This document shows positions 1-13,236 of a stretch of DNA of 64,000 bases, one piece after another (the first letter of the stretch is position 1; each line of letters starts with the position of its first letter). A program made the position numbers and the translations under genes. Origin of the DNA: Turbatrix aceti (lineage: Eukaryota; Nematoda; Chromadorea; Rhabditida; Panagrolaimidae); assembly GCA_963969345.1 (NCBI GenBank), contig OZ017770.1, forward strand, positions 7,139,246 to 7,203,245. Reading direction: 5' to 3'. A model generated the notes under the pieces. That model did no database searches, was not told the origin of the DNA, and was given only the letters and a program-made list of their open reading frames with translations.

Positions 1-256
1 TGTAATTGAATTAAAATGACGTCGGAAAAATATGTAAATAAACAATTGTTTGCAGAAAGAACGAAGATCCCAAATCAACTGTTTTTTCATGATTCTCGAA
101 ATGACCAAGAACCAACATTAAAAATTACCCATTTCTAAAAATACATAACTGCCGTTACACATGCAATGAGCGATGCATACAGATAAGAAATAAATCACAA
201 TTTCTGACATTTCCGGTGAAAACAAAAAAAACTTCGAGAGCACAAACAAAACATAC

Positions 257-1273
257 CTGCAAATCTTTCCGATAAACATAGTCTGACCATCCCGGATGGA
301 AGCAAACGGGGGGAACAGTTGTCCATCGGTGCCGTTGATCATTCGGGCGTACCTGCCGTACCACGTGGTATTCGGAAGAACGGTGAAGTTGTTCCACGAA
401 AACACGTGACCAATGTTCGCTGCAGCATTCAGTCCGGTGTCAATTTCGTACAAGCCATCGTCCGTGTTATTTTGCTGAAAATGAGGAAATGAGTATTCGA
501 GGGTTTTTATGCAAAATGCCATCACGTACGCCGTAGAAGAGTCCAATTTTCTCAGGAATTTTTGCTGCTTTGCAAATTGAAGAAATAAGCGGTTTGCTGC
601 AGAGTGAGTCGATCAACTGATCTTTGTAGCCATCAAAGAGCAGATTTCCGACAGGAACGGTGACAAACACGGTCTCATTGAACAGGCTTAATACTTCTTC
701 GATGGCAAGTTTCGACCATCTGTCAGCTCCCTCTGCAAGTTCCAAGAGCTTTTGCAACAAGATGTTGGGCACCGTGACTCGATCGTTCAGCAAACAACTT
801 GGACATGAGTCATGCTGACTAAACTGGTATCGATGAAAGGTTCTGTAGAAAACACGGGTTCCATTTGCAGTAAAGTTGAATTGCTTGTGTTGTGTTTCGC
901 TAAAACGATTGATTGTTTCATAATTTAGTCATTATTGAGTCTTACACAAAGGAATAAGGCCCTTTCTGAGTCAGCTGAGGCCGTTCCCCTTGCATGACGT
1001 CCTTCGCATTCGTGACGTTAAAGATCCAGATGGAAAGCAGCATTTTGTAGCGGGGATCAGCCCATTGCTGAGTTGTCGGAGTGAGGGTACCATTTGCATC
1101 CAGGGCCAGGACATCCGACTGTAAACACGGGATTACCAGATTAAACCACATAAAACCAAACAAACCTTGGTAACCTGGTTTTTCAGAAAACCGGGCGTGA
1201 CGAGTAAGATAATTACACCAAAAACCGACAGAAGGACCCCGATAATCGGCAGGATGGCCAATCGAGCCCCCAT
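257..1273 (-). CDS. CD36/SCARB-family scavenger receptor, copy A (3' part beyond the window)
   Basis: Four exons are visible: 1273-1166, 1118-946, 899-530 and 474-257. All junctions are GT-AG and in frame. The last exon ends at a donor (GTATGT), and the rest of the gene lies left of the window because 1-256 reads as intron. Exon 1 starts at an ATG just behind a TTTTAG acceptor and encodes a short cytoplasmic N-terminus and a transmembrane helix (LAILPIIGVLLSVFGVIILL). Exon 2 has the family pattern W-x-x-P...IWIFNVTNA...GPYSFV; exon 3 has NGTRVFY and LLFDGYKDQLID; exon 4 has GLYEIDTG, WYG and NGTDGQLFPPF. CD36-family proteins are two-pass membrane receptors for lipids and lipoproteins with a large glycosylated ectodomain; N-x-S/T sites are frequent here. 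A paralogue follows directly upstream in the same orientation. The ligand cannot be told from sequence. Confidence 0.85.
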
Positions 1274-1758
1274 CTTCTCGCGTTCGGCTAAAACGGAAAT
1301 ATACTCCGTTAAAACAAACGAACCAACAGTTAAAACAATAGTTTCCGCCCGAAACGTGATTAGTCATAAACCCGAGTGTGGTTCACAATTTATTATCGCT
1401 TGCAGCGAAAAAAAAGAAAAAAACCAAAAGCACACAATAATGTAAATTTCACGCTCAACATTACCCGTAGCAACAAAATGTGTATGTAAAATGAACACGG
1501 ATTATGAATAATAGTGACCCAAGGTAATGCGGAAACATAGATGTATAACGATAACCCGGTACAGCAAGGGTGGTGGAGTTACAGGGAACAGGAGAGAAAA
1601 GGCAACACCGGATTGTAGTCGATGTTGTTTGGTAAAGGAAAACAACGTGATTTGATTGAAGAATGCAACAGCAACTGCAGCAGCATGAGACATTGTGGGA
1701 GAAAAGCACACAACGCCAGAGCCGTGCTTCGTCGCGAGCTCAAAAGTTTCCGGCTAGT

Positions 1759-3770
1759 TTATGTTCTGTCGATGGTCGATACCTGAGTAGTCGCATTTTT
1801 CGCTGCGTTATTTGAAGAAGAAAAGTCAGAAACTGTGTATGCGCTGTGAATTCGCTGAAATTAATAACGATGTGACGTTTGTATGGTTTTTTTTGAGAAA
1901 GAACAATTGGAGCTTACATTTCGGATGAGAATCAGAAGCGCTACCAGAAAAATTAACGTTCCAAGAATCATTCCAATGATAGTAATCATTTTGATGTTGC
2001 TTTCCTTGTTGATTAATTGATCGTGAATCAATTCAAATGTTTCTTCGTCCATTTCAACGCTTTCGTACGACTGAATTACCGGTACAATTGCTGTGTGAAA
2101 CTTGGAGAGATCCATCCCGCTGAAAAACATTTGTTCCTTTTAATTTTTGCATTGGTTCCAAATGGGAAGCAATTGGTTTAGCGAGGTACTTACGGCAAGG
2201 TCAAATTTGCTCCCTTCCACATCGCGATGTTTACTTGTGAATTTTTGAATGCGCGGAAGAGAGCACCCAGCCGGGGTTCAAAGTCCAGGTAGATTGAGTC
2301 ATGCTCAGGATCAGGAGGTGACAGACCGTCGATAGACTCTTGCACGTATTTGGGTGTGCTAAGAAAATTTGGTAGCGAAAACACGATTGGTGGTTCACCT
2401 GAGAAAATGACACTTGATTTACTTATTTTTGATTCGATTTTTCTCACCTCTTTTGCACCGGCTAAGGTCGAGCAGGCCCTCCGGCAGGCAGTGCTTGTCC
2501 TGCTGTTTAAAAAACGTCTTTTCGTTATCGTTGCAAAAACCCTGGTTCTGTTCCTGGGTAAAGTTGAGGTTGTCCATGGAAAATATATATCGATAGGCGA
2601 GAAGTCCTTTGTACTCAATCTCCTCTTTGAAAACCAGATCGATAGAGCGACACAAATCCGTGACAAACACGGTGAGGGGCTTGTCCTTGCTCAAAATTGG
2701 CTGAAAGAGGGTCCCGTCGGTACCGCGGATTGGCAGGAGCTTAGGGTCGCTCCACCACGTCTCAGGCACGGTAGACTTTCCGTTCCATTCAGCGATCTGT
2801 CCAATTTCACTTGCATTTTCCTGTCCGGAATTGACAAGGAATGTTCCAGATGATGTGCCATTTTTCTGAAGAAGAAGAAAAAAATTGGGGGTATATGTAC
2901 AAGATTTTTCAGGGTGACAACAAACAAACATGCCTCGTAAAAAAATCCAATGCGCTCTGGTAGGTCAAGGACCGACTCGCACACAAAGTTGACGAAAGGC
3001 AAGTTGCAAACCTGTAGGAATAAAAAATATTTAATGACGCACAACACAAACATATATCTTACCTGGTCAAGAAAAGGGTCGGTATAGCCGTCAAAAAGTA
3101 GTTCAGAAACCTCGATTTCAAGAAATGGGGTTTGAACGAGCAGCGCTGCCGTTGCAGCCTTCATCGTGGGTTTCGACGCTGTTTCAACAAACTTCTGAAA
3201 AAAAAATATTGAATGATAAAATGATGATCTCATTAAATAAAAAAAATTACCTGGAACACAATGTTCGGAACCCAAACACGGTTGTAGAGGTAGCATTCTT
3301 CGCATGACTTATTTTCGTTGAAAAAGTAGTACGAAAAAGTTTCGTATTCGACAGATTTGTTCGCAAACGAATGCAGCTTGCGTTTGTGAATCTGATCAAA
3401 GACGTATGGTCCCGTAGACTTGAGAATCGGCTTGCTACCGTTCATAATAGCATCGGGATTTTTGACAGAAAATGTATAAATTGCAGTTTCGAGTTTATAT
3501 TTTGGATTCATCCATTTTTGGAACATCTGATTGCCTTCATCCAGGTATGTCGACTAAAAAAAATGAATGTGTTTTCCGAAAAACAAGCAAACGATAATAA
3601 CTCACCGAACGAACGCTGTTTTCTATCAATTTGTCGAGGTTGAGGTATATCGAGAAACAGGTCACAGCACTTACAATGGCAATAATGGAGATCGTTGCGA
3701 GGGCAATCAATTGGATCAAGCTTTTTTTCTCAGTAAGAGACTTTTTCCCTCTTTCGTTAGTCGCCATCAT
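1759..3770 (-). CDS. CD36/SCARB-family scavenger receptor, copy B (complete, 532 aa)
   Basis: Eight exons: 3770-3606, 3553-3251, 3194-3063, 3011-2934, 2865-2448, 2398-2194, 2119-1918 and 1854-1759, summing to 533 codons. The N-terminal helix is near residues 18-40 (LIALATISIIAIVSAV). Conserved family stretches include GPYVFDQ, LLFDGYTDPFLD, RIGFFYE, GTDGTLFQP, LTVFVTDLCR and GEPPIVFSLPNFL. The second membrane helix (MITIIGMILGTLIFLVALL) is followed by a short tail. Length suits CD36/SCARB/LIMP-2, with both ends cytosolic and the loop outside the cell or in the lysosome lumen. The start follows a CTAG acceptor at about 3782, so the mRNA is probably trans-spliced. The fourth intron (2866-2933) has a GC donor, GAG|GCATGT. 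If the last intron is retained, the protein instead ends at 1861 with an 18-residue tail. Neighbour copy A is a diverged tandem duplicate. Confidence 0.88.
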
Positions 3771-3782
3771 AATAGTTAATCT

Positions 3783-5307
3783 AGAAAAATAGTACTAACG
3801 TGAGAAATCAAACAAAATTTAAAATACAAAACGAATGCAAGGAGTATAGCGCATGCAAAAACAACCGGACGATCCTACAAAAAGCGCGTGAAAAGGAGGA
3901 AAAGCAATCCTCTCGTTTAGTATTTGACCAATAGTTTGGTTTACAATGAAACCGCAACGGAATGCGATGTATTAATCAAGACGATCAATAACCAAAAATT
4001 TGGTAAAGATGACAAATGGACGGGAAAAAAAAACAGGTTCGCAGGTTGGTCTCCGATTGAAAGACTATTTGTAGCGCAAACTAGCCAGCCAGCCTTCAAG
4101 GGCACAATGACAATCAACAAGAAGAGGAAGAGGAGGTCAGACCCGGAGGGCAAAGCAGCACACTTTAATAGGATAAAGAACGATTTGCCTCGCTTCAATA
4201 GTAGGTTGTTTTGAACAATCCATTTGAATCGAGCGACAATACATCACACAAGTGCCAAAAAACCTGTCGTAACAATAATGTGCATTCCAATTCCAGGGAG
4301 GCTTCAGTGCACGCACTTGGAGAATGTATTTAGATAGACGCTCAAAGTTACGCCCTGCTGATTGTTATACGAAAAAATCAGCAACTGTACTGCTTTTTTT
4401 AGTCAGATTTTTGACATGATGGTACTACTCCCCCTCCGGGTCTGCACGTGTATGAACCCTCACAAAAACCGTCATAAAGTGCAGAACAGGAGATGACAAA
4501 TCAGTTGGTTTCATCAACCGGGTAGTGACGTAGACAAGCAATCAACAAGGCAAAAAAAAAAAACAACACCACAAAGCATAATTAAAACTTGACGTTAGAA
4601 AAACACACATGACGTGTTGCTCATTGGGTGAATAAAAATCTACGCGAAGAAGAAACAGGCATGTCGCCAAATTGCAGACTTTGATCGTCCACGATATTCG
4701 GTCGTGGTACTGCACAAGACACGTAGCGCGCCCTGCGCACCCTTTTATTCGGCGACGTCGACCCCTGCTGTCACCTTTGGTTGCCGTGATGCGCAGAGTC
4801 GTTCCGTTTTCCCTCCGTTTGTTCTTCTTCAGGGAGGAAATTCTTAGACGATACGTGATGAGCATTTACCCCCATAATTTTTACTCATTATAATTTTTTT
4901 GTGCATTTCTGGCAACCTGTTTTGGTGTTATGATCAAGATAAAAATCTTGGAAGAATTCATTTTTTTAATTAGGAACCACATTATTTCTGGCCAACAAAA
5001 ACGAAACTTCGGGAAAGTGTCAAAATCAATTTCCTTTTTTTTTCAACCTTAGCAAAATTTTAAGAACTCCTCCTTTGTACTTTGTATCATACCTAGGTGT
5101 TTGTCAAAAAGGATGGGACAAACCCGTTCTTTTGTTATCGATGGTAAAATCAAAATTAAAAAGACGATTTAGGGTAATTAAACATGTTGACAAGAATGAA
5201 CCCTGATAATGGCGGAACGAAACAAAAGTCTTTTGTTTTATTATTGACAGTGTAAAGCAGGTATACAGCGGCATTATTGCCTTTCACAACAATGGCAATG
5301 ACACCCT
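3783..5307. other. Intergenic, no supported gene
   Basis: Open frames on both strands here have no recognisable domain, no splice structure and low-complexity translations. No tRNA-like or repeat structure was seen. It separates the CD36 pair from the muscarinic receptor 3' end and should include promoter sequence for CD36 copy B. Confidence 0.5.
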
Positions 5308-8300
5308 TTAGGTTCGGCGAAAATCACCACTGAGAATTCGCTTGAAAGTTCGCTTAAACTGTTGATTGGCCATGGCGTAGCACAGGGGATTGATAGGACT
5401 GTTCATATAACACAGGTAATAGCTTATTGAATATAAAGCAGTGAAATTTGGTGAATGGATACAGCGATCACAAAACCCGTAAATTGTTGCCAGCACGTAA
5501 AATGGAGTCCAGAGTATAGTAAATGTTCCCAGAATGACAGTTATCGTTCGGAGAGCTTTGCGCGCTCTATTTTCGGATCTAGAGTGATTTTTCGCCAGCT
5601 TTCTTCGCTTCTGCCGCTTACGGCTCTGGGATCTCATGACGGTCAACAACCGACGGACAGTCAGCGGAGCAGAGCGTTCCTTCTGAATGGACACTTCGAC
5701 GTGGTGCAATGCCGGTTCCTCGCAGCTGTTGTTGTTGGTGGTGTTTGGCGGCGTGACAGGAACAGCGGATACCGGATTGATCTGCTGGATGATGTGATTT
5801 CGATTGTTTGTACAGTTGCTATTATTATTCAACGCTTTCTGAAAATGAGTTATCCTCTTTTTTTTATGGATACGAGTTATCGTTTCATTACCCTCGACAA
5901 AATTCTGAGCAATTTGAGTGAATCGCTTTTGCACAACGACGTAATGGAATCATCATCGATGAAGGGTATCTCGTCCTCGACTTGGAATGCTCCAGTGGTT
6001 TCATGCTCGGTTTCGATCGTTGGCACGTTGACGGTGACATCTTTTTCAGTAGACCTGTCTTCGGTCGTCGATCTCAGTGGCTTACCGTTGCCTGTCAAAA
6101 GACAGTGTGATGCAATGTTGTTTCTGAAAAATTTCAATTTGTTCAAAACCCCTAAATTTTTTTTATAAAAAGGATTTAGCTTTTGCTAGAAAAGTAGCAT
6201 TGCATTCCGGAACGTCACGGACTGTTCATAGCCGATAAAATTCTCAACGGGTTGCTATCATTTGTATTGCTGTCACGGTTTTTTTTGTTTTGACGCCCTC
6301 GCGAATTTGCCCTCCTTCCAAACTGGCTATGAATATGGCAGAAGTGTTGAAAAGATTTGTTGGTTAGTCAAGAAAGATACATTGTTGCGCTGTGAAATAG
6401 GCGTTAATTCCCCCGATATTTAAAAATCGTCATGATAATAACGCTGGTCCTTTTTTTTGGAGAGAGAAATAATGTCATATTTTTCCATCTTTGTTGGCAA
6501 AAAATGACCTATGGTTATATATTTTGCATTTTGATTCAGATTCCGTTCGATAGTCAAAAAAAGTTTTGCTGTCCACCAAAAAATAAACGCTTCATCTTTA
6601 AATGAAATTTGAAGGCTCATAAGTTGTCAAGACTGGAATTTATTTTTAAGTAAATTTAAAGGCCTCAAAAACAGCCAGCCCGTTGCTCAACTTGGTTAAA
6701 TTGGCATCAAAAATGATGATAGAAATCAGATTATTCTCTCTAAGCATTTCAGTTTTTATTGCCAAGAAACTTAAATTCAATAGAGCGGCAGATAAATTTA
6801 AGTGCTTGCTGGTTTTGTAAATTTGGAAGGACTTGAGCGCATCCTTCTTTTGGCTGGTGCGCCACACAAGTAGCTTTCAATACTACCGAAGACGCCGACT
6901 GAGCTTTATAACAAGACAACGCAAATCAAAAAAAAAACGACAAATAAGTCACAATAAATTGGATTTCGAGCGTCTACGTCAGAAGGAATGTAAAAATTTG
7001 AAATTAGGACATTCTCGACGAACAATAAAGTTTTCCCTTTACCCCCTACCAAAGCACAGCCTGCGCCCTGTCTGCTGCTTGTCCCTAAACTCTCCTGATA
7101 CATAAGGGACCTCCAATGCCGAGGTCGCACTTCTGCTGATGATGCTGTTGCCCATGCAACATTTTTCGTTTAAACTATTGACTGACAAAAAAGTAATGTC
7201 TATCTAAATGTTTTGAAGAGCGGCAACTGATTTATGTCGCACGCTTGTTCCGTAAGCAGTCGGAAGTAGAACAAAGAGGAGGAAAAAAAAAGAAAGAAAC
7301 TTGCCGGGAATACATGGAATCGGATGTGTCACCAGGTGACTCAAGATTGCTGTTGCTCAAACCAATTTCCGATGCCGGTCCACAGGTCGTTGACGGCGCT
7401 TGATGATTTTTTCTTTTTCTCATTTCGGAGAGAACTGCCAGCCGTTTTTGTTTCTGAAAAAACAAACATTTTGAAAAGCACAAAATAAAGTTGTGCCTAA
7501 CCTGATCGTTCTTAGAAGCCAACTGCTTTGCCGCAGAGTAAATGCCGTAATAAAGATAAAGCATAAGCACAAGCGTAGACCAGTAATACGCTATGTACAT
7601 GCCCATGTTGAGGTAAGCATTGGTCATGAACTGCACGTAGCATTCTTCTTCCCCGACGGTTCTGCCTTCACCCGAAAAAGAACTGTACCCAAAGATTGAT
7701 ATTGAAAAAAGCACACTTGGAATCTGCAAACGCTTTAACTTTGTTTTAAAGGTCCAAAAACCAGCTCCAGGTTTGCCACTTACGATCCACGTCAACGCAA
7801 TGATGAGCAGGACCTTGAAAGGCGTTCTCCAGTTACGGTAAGCAGCGGGGTATTTGACGGAGCAATATCTATAATTGTATCTTGAAATGTCACGTCCAAC
7901 TGATGAGTTGCACCAACCTATCTATTGTTATTCCGAGTACCGTGTAGATGGACGCAAGGCAGCATGAGTAATCGATTGATAACCATAAATCACACAAAAA
8001 AGCACCGAACGGCCATCTTTGATTGTTTATAAAAAAGAATGTGTACACTGGTATTCCTTCGAGTCCAATTATCTGCAATCCACAAACTTATTACCACTTT
8101 TTCAGGATCATTTAATTTTTACGCAAATGTGCCCCTCTCCCTCCGTCTAACTGGCGGCTTTTTATGCGGTAAATTTAGCAGTAAACAGTTGAACTGACGT
8201 ACTTAAAACAATTAGCCGTGACGCGCATCCGCACGTGGCGACGGCTAACATCTGGCGAGTATTACATCCTGCCCGCCAGAAATCAGTGACAATAGCATAC

Positions 8301-9935
8301 ATGTTTTATCCTTGTTTGTTGCATTTTTTTTTCGAGATAGAAAAAAATTCCTCACTCTGTGACATGATAGCCGATTGTCTGTCTATTGGTACATACTTGT
8401 TTAACAGCTTGCGTTTGAACAAAAATTAAAATGTTTTGTGCTCTGCTGGATGAAGTGCCTTATGTTCTCAAGCGCAAGGGGTGACAAGAAAGCATAACGC
8501 AGGAGAGAAAAAAAAAATATTTCAGAATCCACAGAGAATTCGATGTGACAGTTAGCATGCAATACGGTGGCAAATTATTTGGTCTTGACGCCACAATAAA
8601 ATTGTTTGCTGACTAAGAAACAGTTCCCTACTCATGACTAAGTAAGTTAAACGTCATGACTAGCGGGCAAATATGATCATATCAGTTTCACACTTGAAGG
8701 CGGAAGATAAGTGTTTTGGACAGCAAAATATCATAGCCGTCTTTTAGAGAGTGCACTAACCAGAAAATTAATAACGCTTTTTTTTTACCCTCCAAAAATC
8801 TTGAGACAACAGTAGTCTACCGTCACAAACTCGCTACCGTCAATCAAAATATATACACCATTTACTTGGCTGAGAACTCAAAAAAAAAAGCCAGCTAAAA
8901 TGCATGCACGCTTTACTGAGCCAAACTAACACTCGTTTTTCTCCGTGTACTTTCCCAGGAGATTGAATGTATATAATATGTTTAGAACAAAAATCGCATA
9001 ACGTGGGGCAGAGAGACGTCGTCGCGACTTCCAATTATTGATGGCGATTGTATCCATCGAACTCATTTGTGCTCTTGTGTGAAAAAAAATCAAAACAATC
9101 CTCAGTTTGTTCCTGTAACGGCTTAAGCCGTGTAAATATTTTGTAAGCCGGATAACATATGTAAAAGTTGAAAGCCAACGTTTTGAGAAAAAGGCAGAGT
9201 AAAGAGACATCTTCAACATATATTGAATTGCTTTTTTTTAAAGTTTTAGCATGGTGATATAAATGTCAAAAATTAATGGTGATGGTGTTGCGTTCCTTTT
9301 TGCTTAATAGGACAGATTTTGCATCTTGAATTTTGCCCTATCGGTTGTCTCCCGTCTGGGCTGATACAATACACACTAAACATTGTCGAGTAAAATATAC
9401 ATGAATAAATGATGCAAGATAAACGAATTTGTGCCGACTTTTGTGGATTGCGGCGCCTTACTTCTTAACACTTAACGGGGCATGGGGAGGAAAGTAGAGA
9501 AAAATGCTGTGTTGCGCGGAGGGTGTAAAATGCACATGCGAGCTCTTTACTTCGTTATACCTTATGGAAAAAACCTCAATAAAAGAGAACAAGTGTGAAA
9601 TGTATAAATTATTTGTTTTTTTTCAACATAAAATGCGCAACAAAAAGACTCACCAAATCAGAAACGGCGAGTGAAAATATAAAGTAGTTGGACGGTTGCC
9701 GGATGTTTTTATCCAGGTAATAGGAAAGTAGCACAATGAGATTACCCATAATGGTGATGACAGAGAGCGCGGCCATTACGATAATCAGTACAATGTCTCC
9801 AAAATCGAGTTTGCTGATATGACTGGTTTCGGTTGTTGAAAAGGAATTCACGATAGCGCTTTGAGTGGTCGAAGTGCCAAGAGCCGCCATCAAAGGGGAG
9901 GTTACTATGAAAAGGCTGAATTCTTCCACTGACAA
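5308..9935 (-). CDS. Muscarinic-type acetylcholine receptor, class A GPCR (551 aa)
   Basis: Seven exons: 9935-9654, 8072-7918, 7868-7784, 7723-7502, 7453-7305, 6123-5892 and 5838-5308. TM1 is in exon 1 ([11 protein letters not shown]) with TM2 starting ([13 protein letters not shown]). Exon 2 has TM3 and GITID, and the split codon restores the DRYCSVK box of muscarinic receptors. Exons 3-4 give [14 protein letters not shown]4 (ALTWIIPSVLF) and TM5 ([16 protein letters not shown]). A large third intracellular loop rich in Ser, Thr and basic residues spans exons 5-7. TM6 is [18 protein letters not shown]7 carries [16 protein letters not shown], and the tail ends at [10 protein letters not shown]. 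These motifs match invertebrate GAR/mAChR receptors, which signal through G proteins at neurons and muscle. The A-, B- or C-type subclass is not resolved. The 1.2-kb intron 5 (6124-7304) starts with GC (CCG|GCAAGT); only this donor keeps the frame (CG|A = Arg). Confidence 0.9.
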
Positions 9936-11945
9936 TCATTGGCACATGTTTTTGCCTTTAAAGGCAAGAATTACAGTGTGGGTTTTCTTTTATGCAGCCC
10001 ACAGTGTCATTGAAGTTGTATGATAAAATCCAAGGCAAACAGGTGCATACAGACTCCTGATTAGCACCTGCCAAGTTCAGTCCGACTATCCGCTTTGCAG
10101 CAATTACGTTATAGACGTGCCGCTGAGATGTTTCTGAAAACAAATTAGCTTGAGCACCGGTGGGGGCACAGCGCTGCCGTCAACCCCCCTCCCCCCCCCC
10201 TACAAAATCACTGTTGCATACTCGAGGCGGGCAAAGTGAATAAAAAACTACTTTCATGAACCCGCTGCCCGGGGGTGATAAAGCAACAAATCGCACAACC
10301 CGAGAAGAACGCGTTTAAAACTCAAAAATGGTTTTATCATAATTCAAAGCTCAGACGAACCTCCTCCTCTCTCAGAGCGTCCCGCCTTATATCGAGCGTC
10401 GTCTTTAACCACTCAAAATCTATGTTCAAATTTGCCGTCTGTCTCTCTCGTTGACCGGCTTATGGGCGGGACCACGGCCTTTCTTCAGGAGTAAGAAGAA
10501 GTGATGGCATTTTTGTGACAAGAAAATAGTATCTTTAGCGTCATACTACCACACCGCGGAACACTGCAAAGTTCAACGCACGACAAACGATAATTGAATA
10601 TGAGTTTCATAAATAACTTCTTCCTTTTACATGCATTTTCTTACGCGGTCATGACAAGTTGGCGGATTCTTACTTAAAAAAATGGAAGAACGTTGATGTC
10701 CTCAAAAAGGAATAGCACACTTGGTGGTCAAAATAAGAAGCTACCAGACAACCGCTTCGCAGCGGTTGACGGATGCAATTAGCTTGACTTGATACAAGTC
10801 GCATTTGCTTGTTTGATAGAAGACGAGTCAAGGTTATGCCGTTATCCCGTAAGGGGTAAAACCAGAACATGAAATATGCTCGTTTTGTTTCTTCATTAAA
10901 TTGCGTTTAACCCGATAATAAAATAATACTACGTTGGCAGTAAAAATTGTTTCCGTATTCTTAACTGTTCGACGGAGCAAAAAACTTTTTTTTTAAAGGT
11001 ATAAGGTCACAGCTAGCTGCCTTGATGAAGAATCATTTAACCGATTTCAAATGCAAGTCTGATAAAAACTCTACTTTCATGACACGACGTATGCCCATGT
11101 AATTTAATCCAGTTCACGTTGCTTTTCGTGTGCATTTAGCTGTAACAAGTAATCAAAATTGCTTTATTTCATCTGCATCGGTTATTGGCATTCACTTTGC
11201 CTCCTCTTGTCAACTGAACCGATGAAGACATTGCAAGAAAGCATGAGGCTAAAGATTAATCACTTTTGAAACACCTGAATATTATAGACAAAATTTAATT
11301 TGTTCATCGAAGGCACAGAAGCTGTCAGGCGTATGTATACGTTCGTTTCTCGTACACGGCTACAAATCATACTTTGTCCTAGTATTATAAATCACTGCTT
11401 ATTTATCAGCGTTCGTGTCGGAGTGTCCAAAAAATGTGGAAGTAGGTTGCGTTTGTAATGCAAGAAAATCGCCGTAAATCACAGAAAAGCTTTACAACAT
11501 GTGAGCAGGTCAATGGCCTGCCTTGAGGGTGAATGGAGTGACGTTTGTTTCTACGGTGCCCCGGATATTTGCGCAACAATCTTTGACGACCACATCATAG
11601 AGAAAAGTGAGTTAGCCTAGCACGACCATGGGAACAAGATTCAATTACTTTGCTTTTGATTATTATTAAACTCGATTGAAAAACAACAACTTGCCGGCAT
11701 GCCCTCGATTTTACCGGCGGCAATGCAAACTATGACATGCCCCAAAAACACGTATGCAATGTTAGCGGCGCAGGGATAAATAAATTATGACGTTTTGCGA
11801 GTAAAGAATAAACCCATTTTCATTTTAGATTGATTTGGCACGAACCGATATTTTTTCACGTCACATCGCAGATGATACACATAAAGAATAAAGTGTAAAA
11901 ATTAAAATAAACACGGTGATTCGCCGGAAAGAGTCCGATTTGTAT
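9936..11945. other. Intergenic, gene-poor
   Basis: About 2 kb with no coding structure on either strand. It holds the upstream region of the muscarinic receptor, a C-rich tract near 10185-10200 and a short perfect hairpin (10749-10768). No RNA gene with tRNA A/B-box character was found. Confidence 0.5.
10749..10768. repeat. Short perfect hairpin, 8-bp arms, 4-nt loop
   Basis: CAACCGCT and AGCGGTTG flank the loop TCGC. No T-run follows, and there is no gene end next to it, so no function is assigned. Confidence 0.6.
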
Positions 11946-12651
11946 TCAGAAGAACACAAGAAAGAAGATTACAGCGATACCCAGAAACAGAAACACTTGA
12001 GACAAAAGTTGTTCTTCTTGGCTTTGACGACTGCCTTGTTCGGCTGAAAAATGATTTTAAAAGATAAATAAAATTGAAATCATAAAAATTGCAAAACAGA
12101 CCATTTGGCTCGTCGGTTTGGTTGTCGTTGTGATTGTTCATGTTGCCATACACGATTGTATTGAGGAATGAAAATGGGAAAAAACCGATTCCAAGAGAAA
12201 ACTGTACACCACCGTGGCCCGGTTCAGGAAACTGAAATCCACCTCCCTGGTATTGATATTCGTCGTCTACACGCTGTCCCCTCGGTCGGGGAGGAATCTT
12301 GCTTCTCGGATCAGTGCCTCCTGATCCTCGTCCATAGATCGGCACGACCTTACTCGCATCGAGTCCTGACTTGCAGACAGGACAATTCTGACGGTTGGGA
12401 CGTGTTTCAAGCCATTTGTGAAGACACGGCCAGCAGAACAGGTGACCACACATTGAGACGACGGCATCCTTCGGGACATCCAGGCAAATGTTGCATTCAA
12501 ATCTGAAATCAATCAATCGACATACAAAAAAGAGTGTGTCATGAAAATCCTACCTGACATTGTTCTCGTCCGGATTGCTTGAATCGCCCGGTGGTGAATT
12601 CTGATCGTCCTGGGACGGCTCACTCACCTCGGGTGGCGCAGCATCCGACAT
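11946..12651 (-). CDS. rnf-5: RNF5/RNF185-type membrane-anchored RING E3 ubiquitin ligase (198 aa)
   Basis: Three exons: 12651-12554, 12502-12102 and 12043-11946. The ATG abuts a TTGTTTCAG acceptor, so the 5' end is probably made by trans-splicing. Residues 1-33 are acidic and Ser/Pro-rich. The C3HC4 RING follows at about 34-80 (CNICLD...[14 protein letters not shown]...CPVCKSG) and then VVPIYGRG, a hallmark of RNF5 and RNF185. A Gly/Pro/Arg linker, a hydrophobic stretch ([13 protein letters not shown]) and a C-terminal membrane anchor ([16 protein letters not shown]) complete it. Family members sit in the ER or mitochondrial outer membrane and ubiquitinate misfolded or ER-associated substrates. 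All eight zinc ligands are visible. The first three introns of the neighbourhood are canonical GT-AG here (GTAGGA and GTCTGT donors). Confidence 0.93.
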
Positions 12652-12662
12652 CTGAAACAATA
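12652..12662 (-). other. Splice acceptor directly at the RNF5 start codon
   Basis: TTTCAG is followed immediately by ATG on the minus strand. A 5' UTR would have to be supplied by a spliced leader or a distant upstream exon. Confidence 0.5.
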
Positions 12663-13236
12663 CACCGTTAATTTAAGCCTGGTTGCATCGGGTAAACGAA
12701 ACTCGTACAAAAACACAAAGGAACGAGCAAACTAACGGCAGATAAAATGTGCACAACGTACGTATCACAGAACAAAGAAAAGTTGGTCCAAAAACGTTGA
12801 AATGTACGCACGCCGGGCGAGTTGCCGCTCTTCTGCAACATGCGCCTTTTTCAAATCCTCCTTTGCTTGAAGAGCATGGAATGTATTGTTTCTGGATTAT
12901 TATGAGTGCACTTTTGCGTATCTCTGAAATGTACACATGAAAAACTGAGTTGCGTAGATGCAGTGGATTATCAATTGTTTTGGGCTGTAATTGTACGAAT
13001 CGCGTTGTGCTGCGCATAGTTTATGCATCAGTCAAATTCACGTTTTTTTTGCGAGACCAAAAAAGCAATCACGTAGCTTAGCTTGTTTCCTTTGCAAAAG
13101 AATTTAATCAGGAACATGTTTGAAAGCGCAATAATGAAGCTATGCTTTAGTTCATTTGGAGAGTTAAGGTCACTCCGTACTTTGCAGCATTTATCCTTTT
13201 TATTGGTCTTTTTGCACGTGTATGCAAGGATTATGA
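12663..13236. other. Intergenic between two minus-strand genes
   Basis: Short region upstream of RNF5 and downstream of the orphan membrane protein. Nothing else is recognisable. Confidence 0.45.

Noticed and set aside
3924..4214. 96-codon plus frame and 85-codon minus frame
   Set aside because: Complementary shadows without domain or splice sites; the Lys-rich text reflects A-runs.
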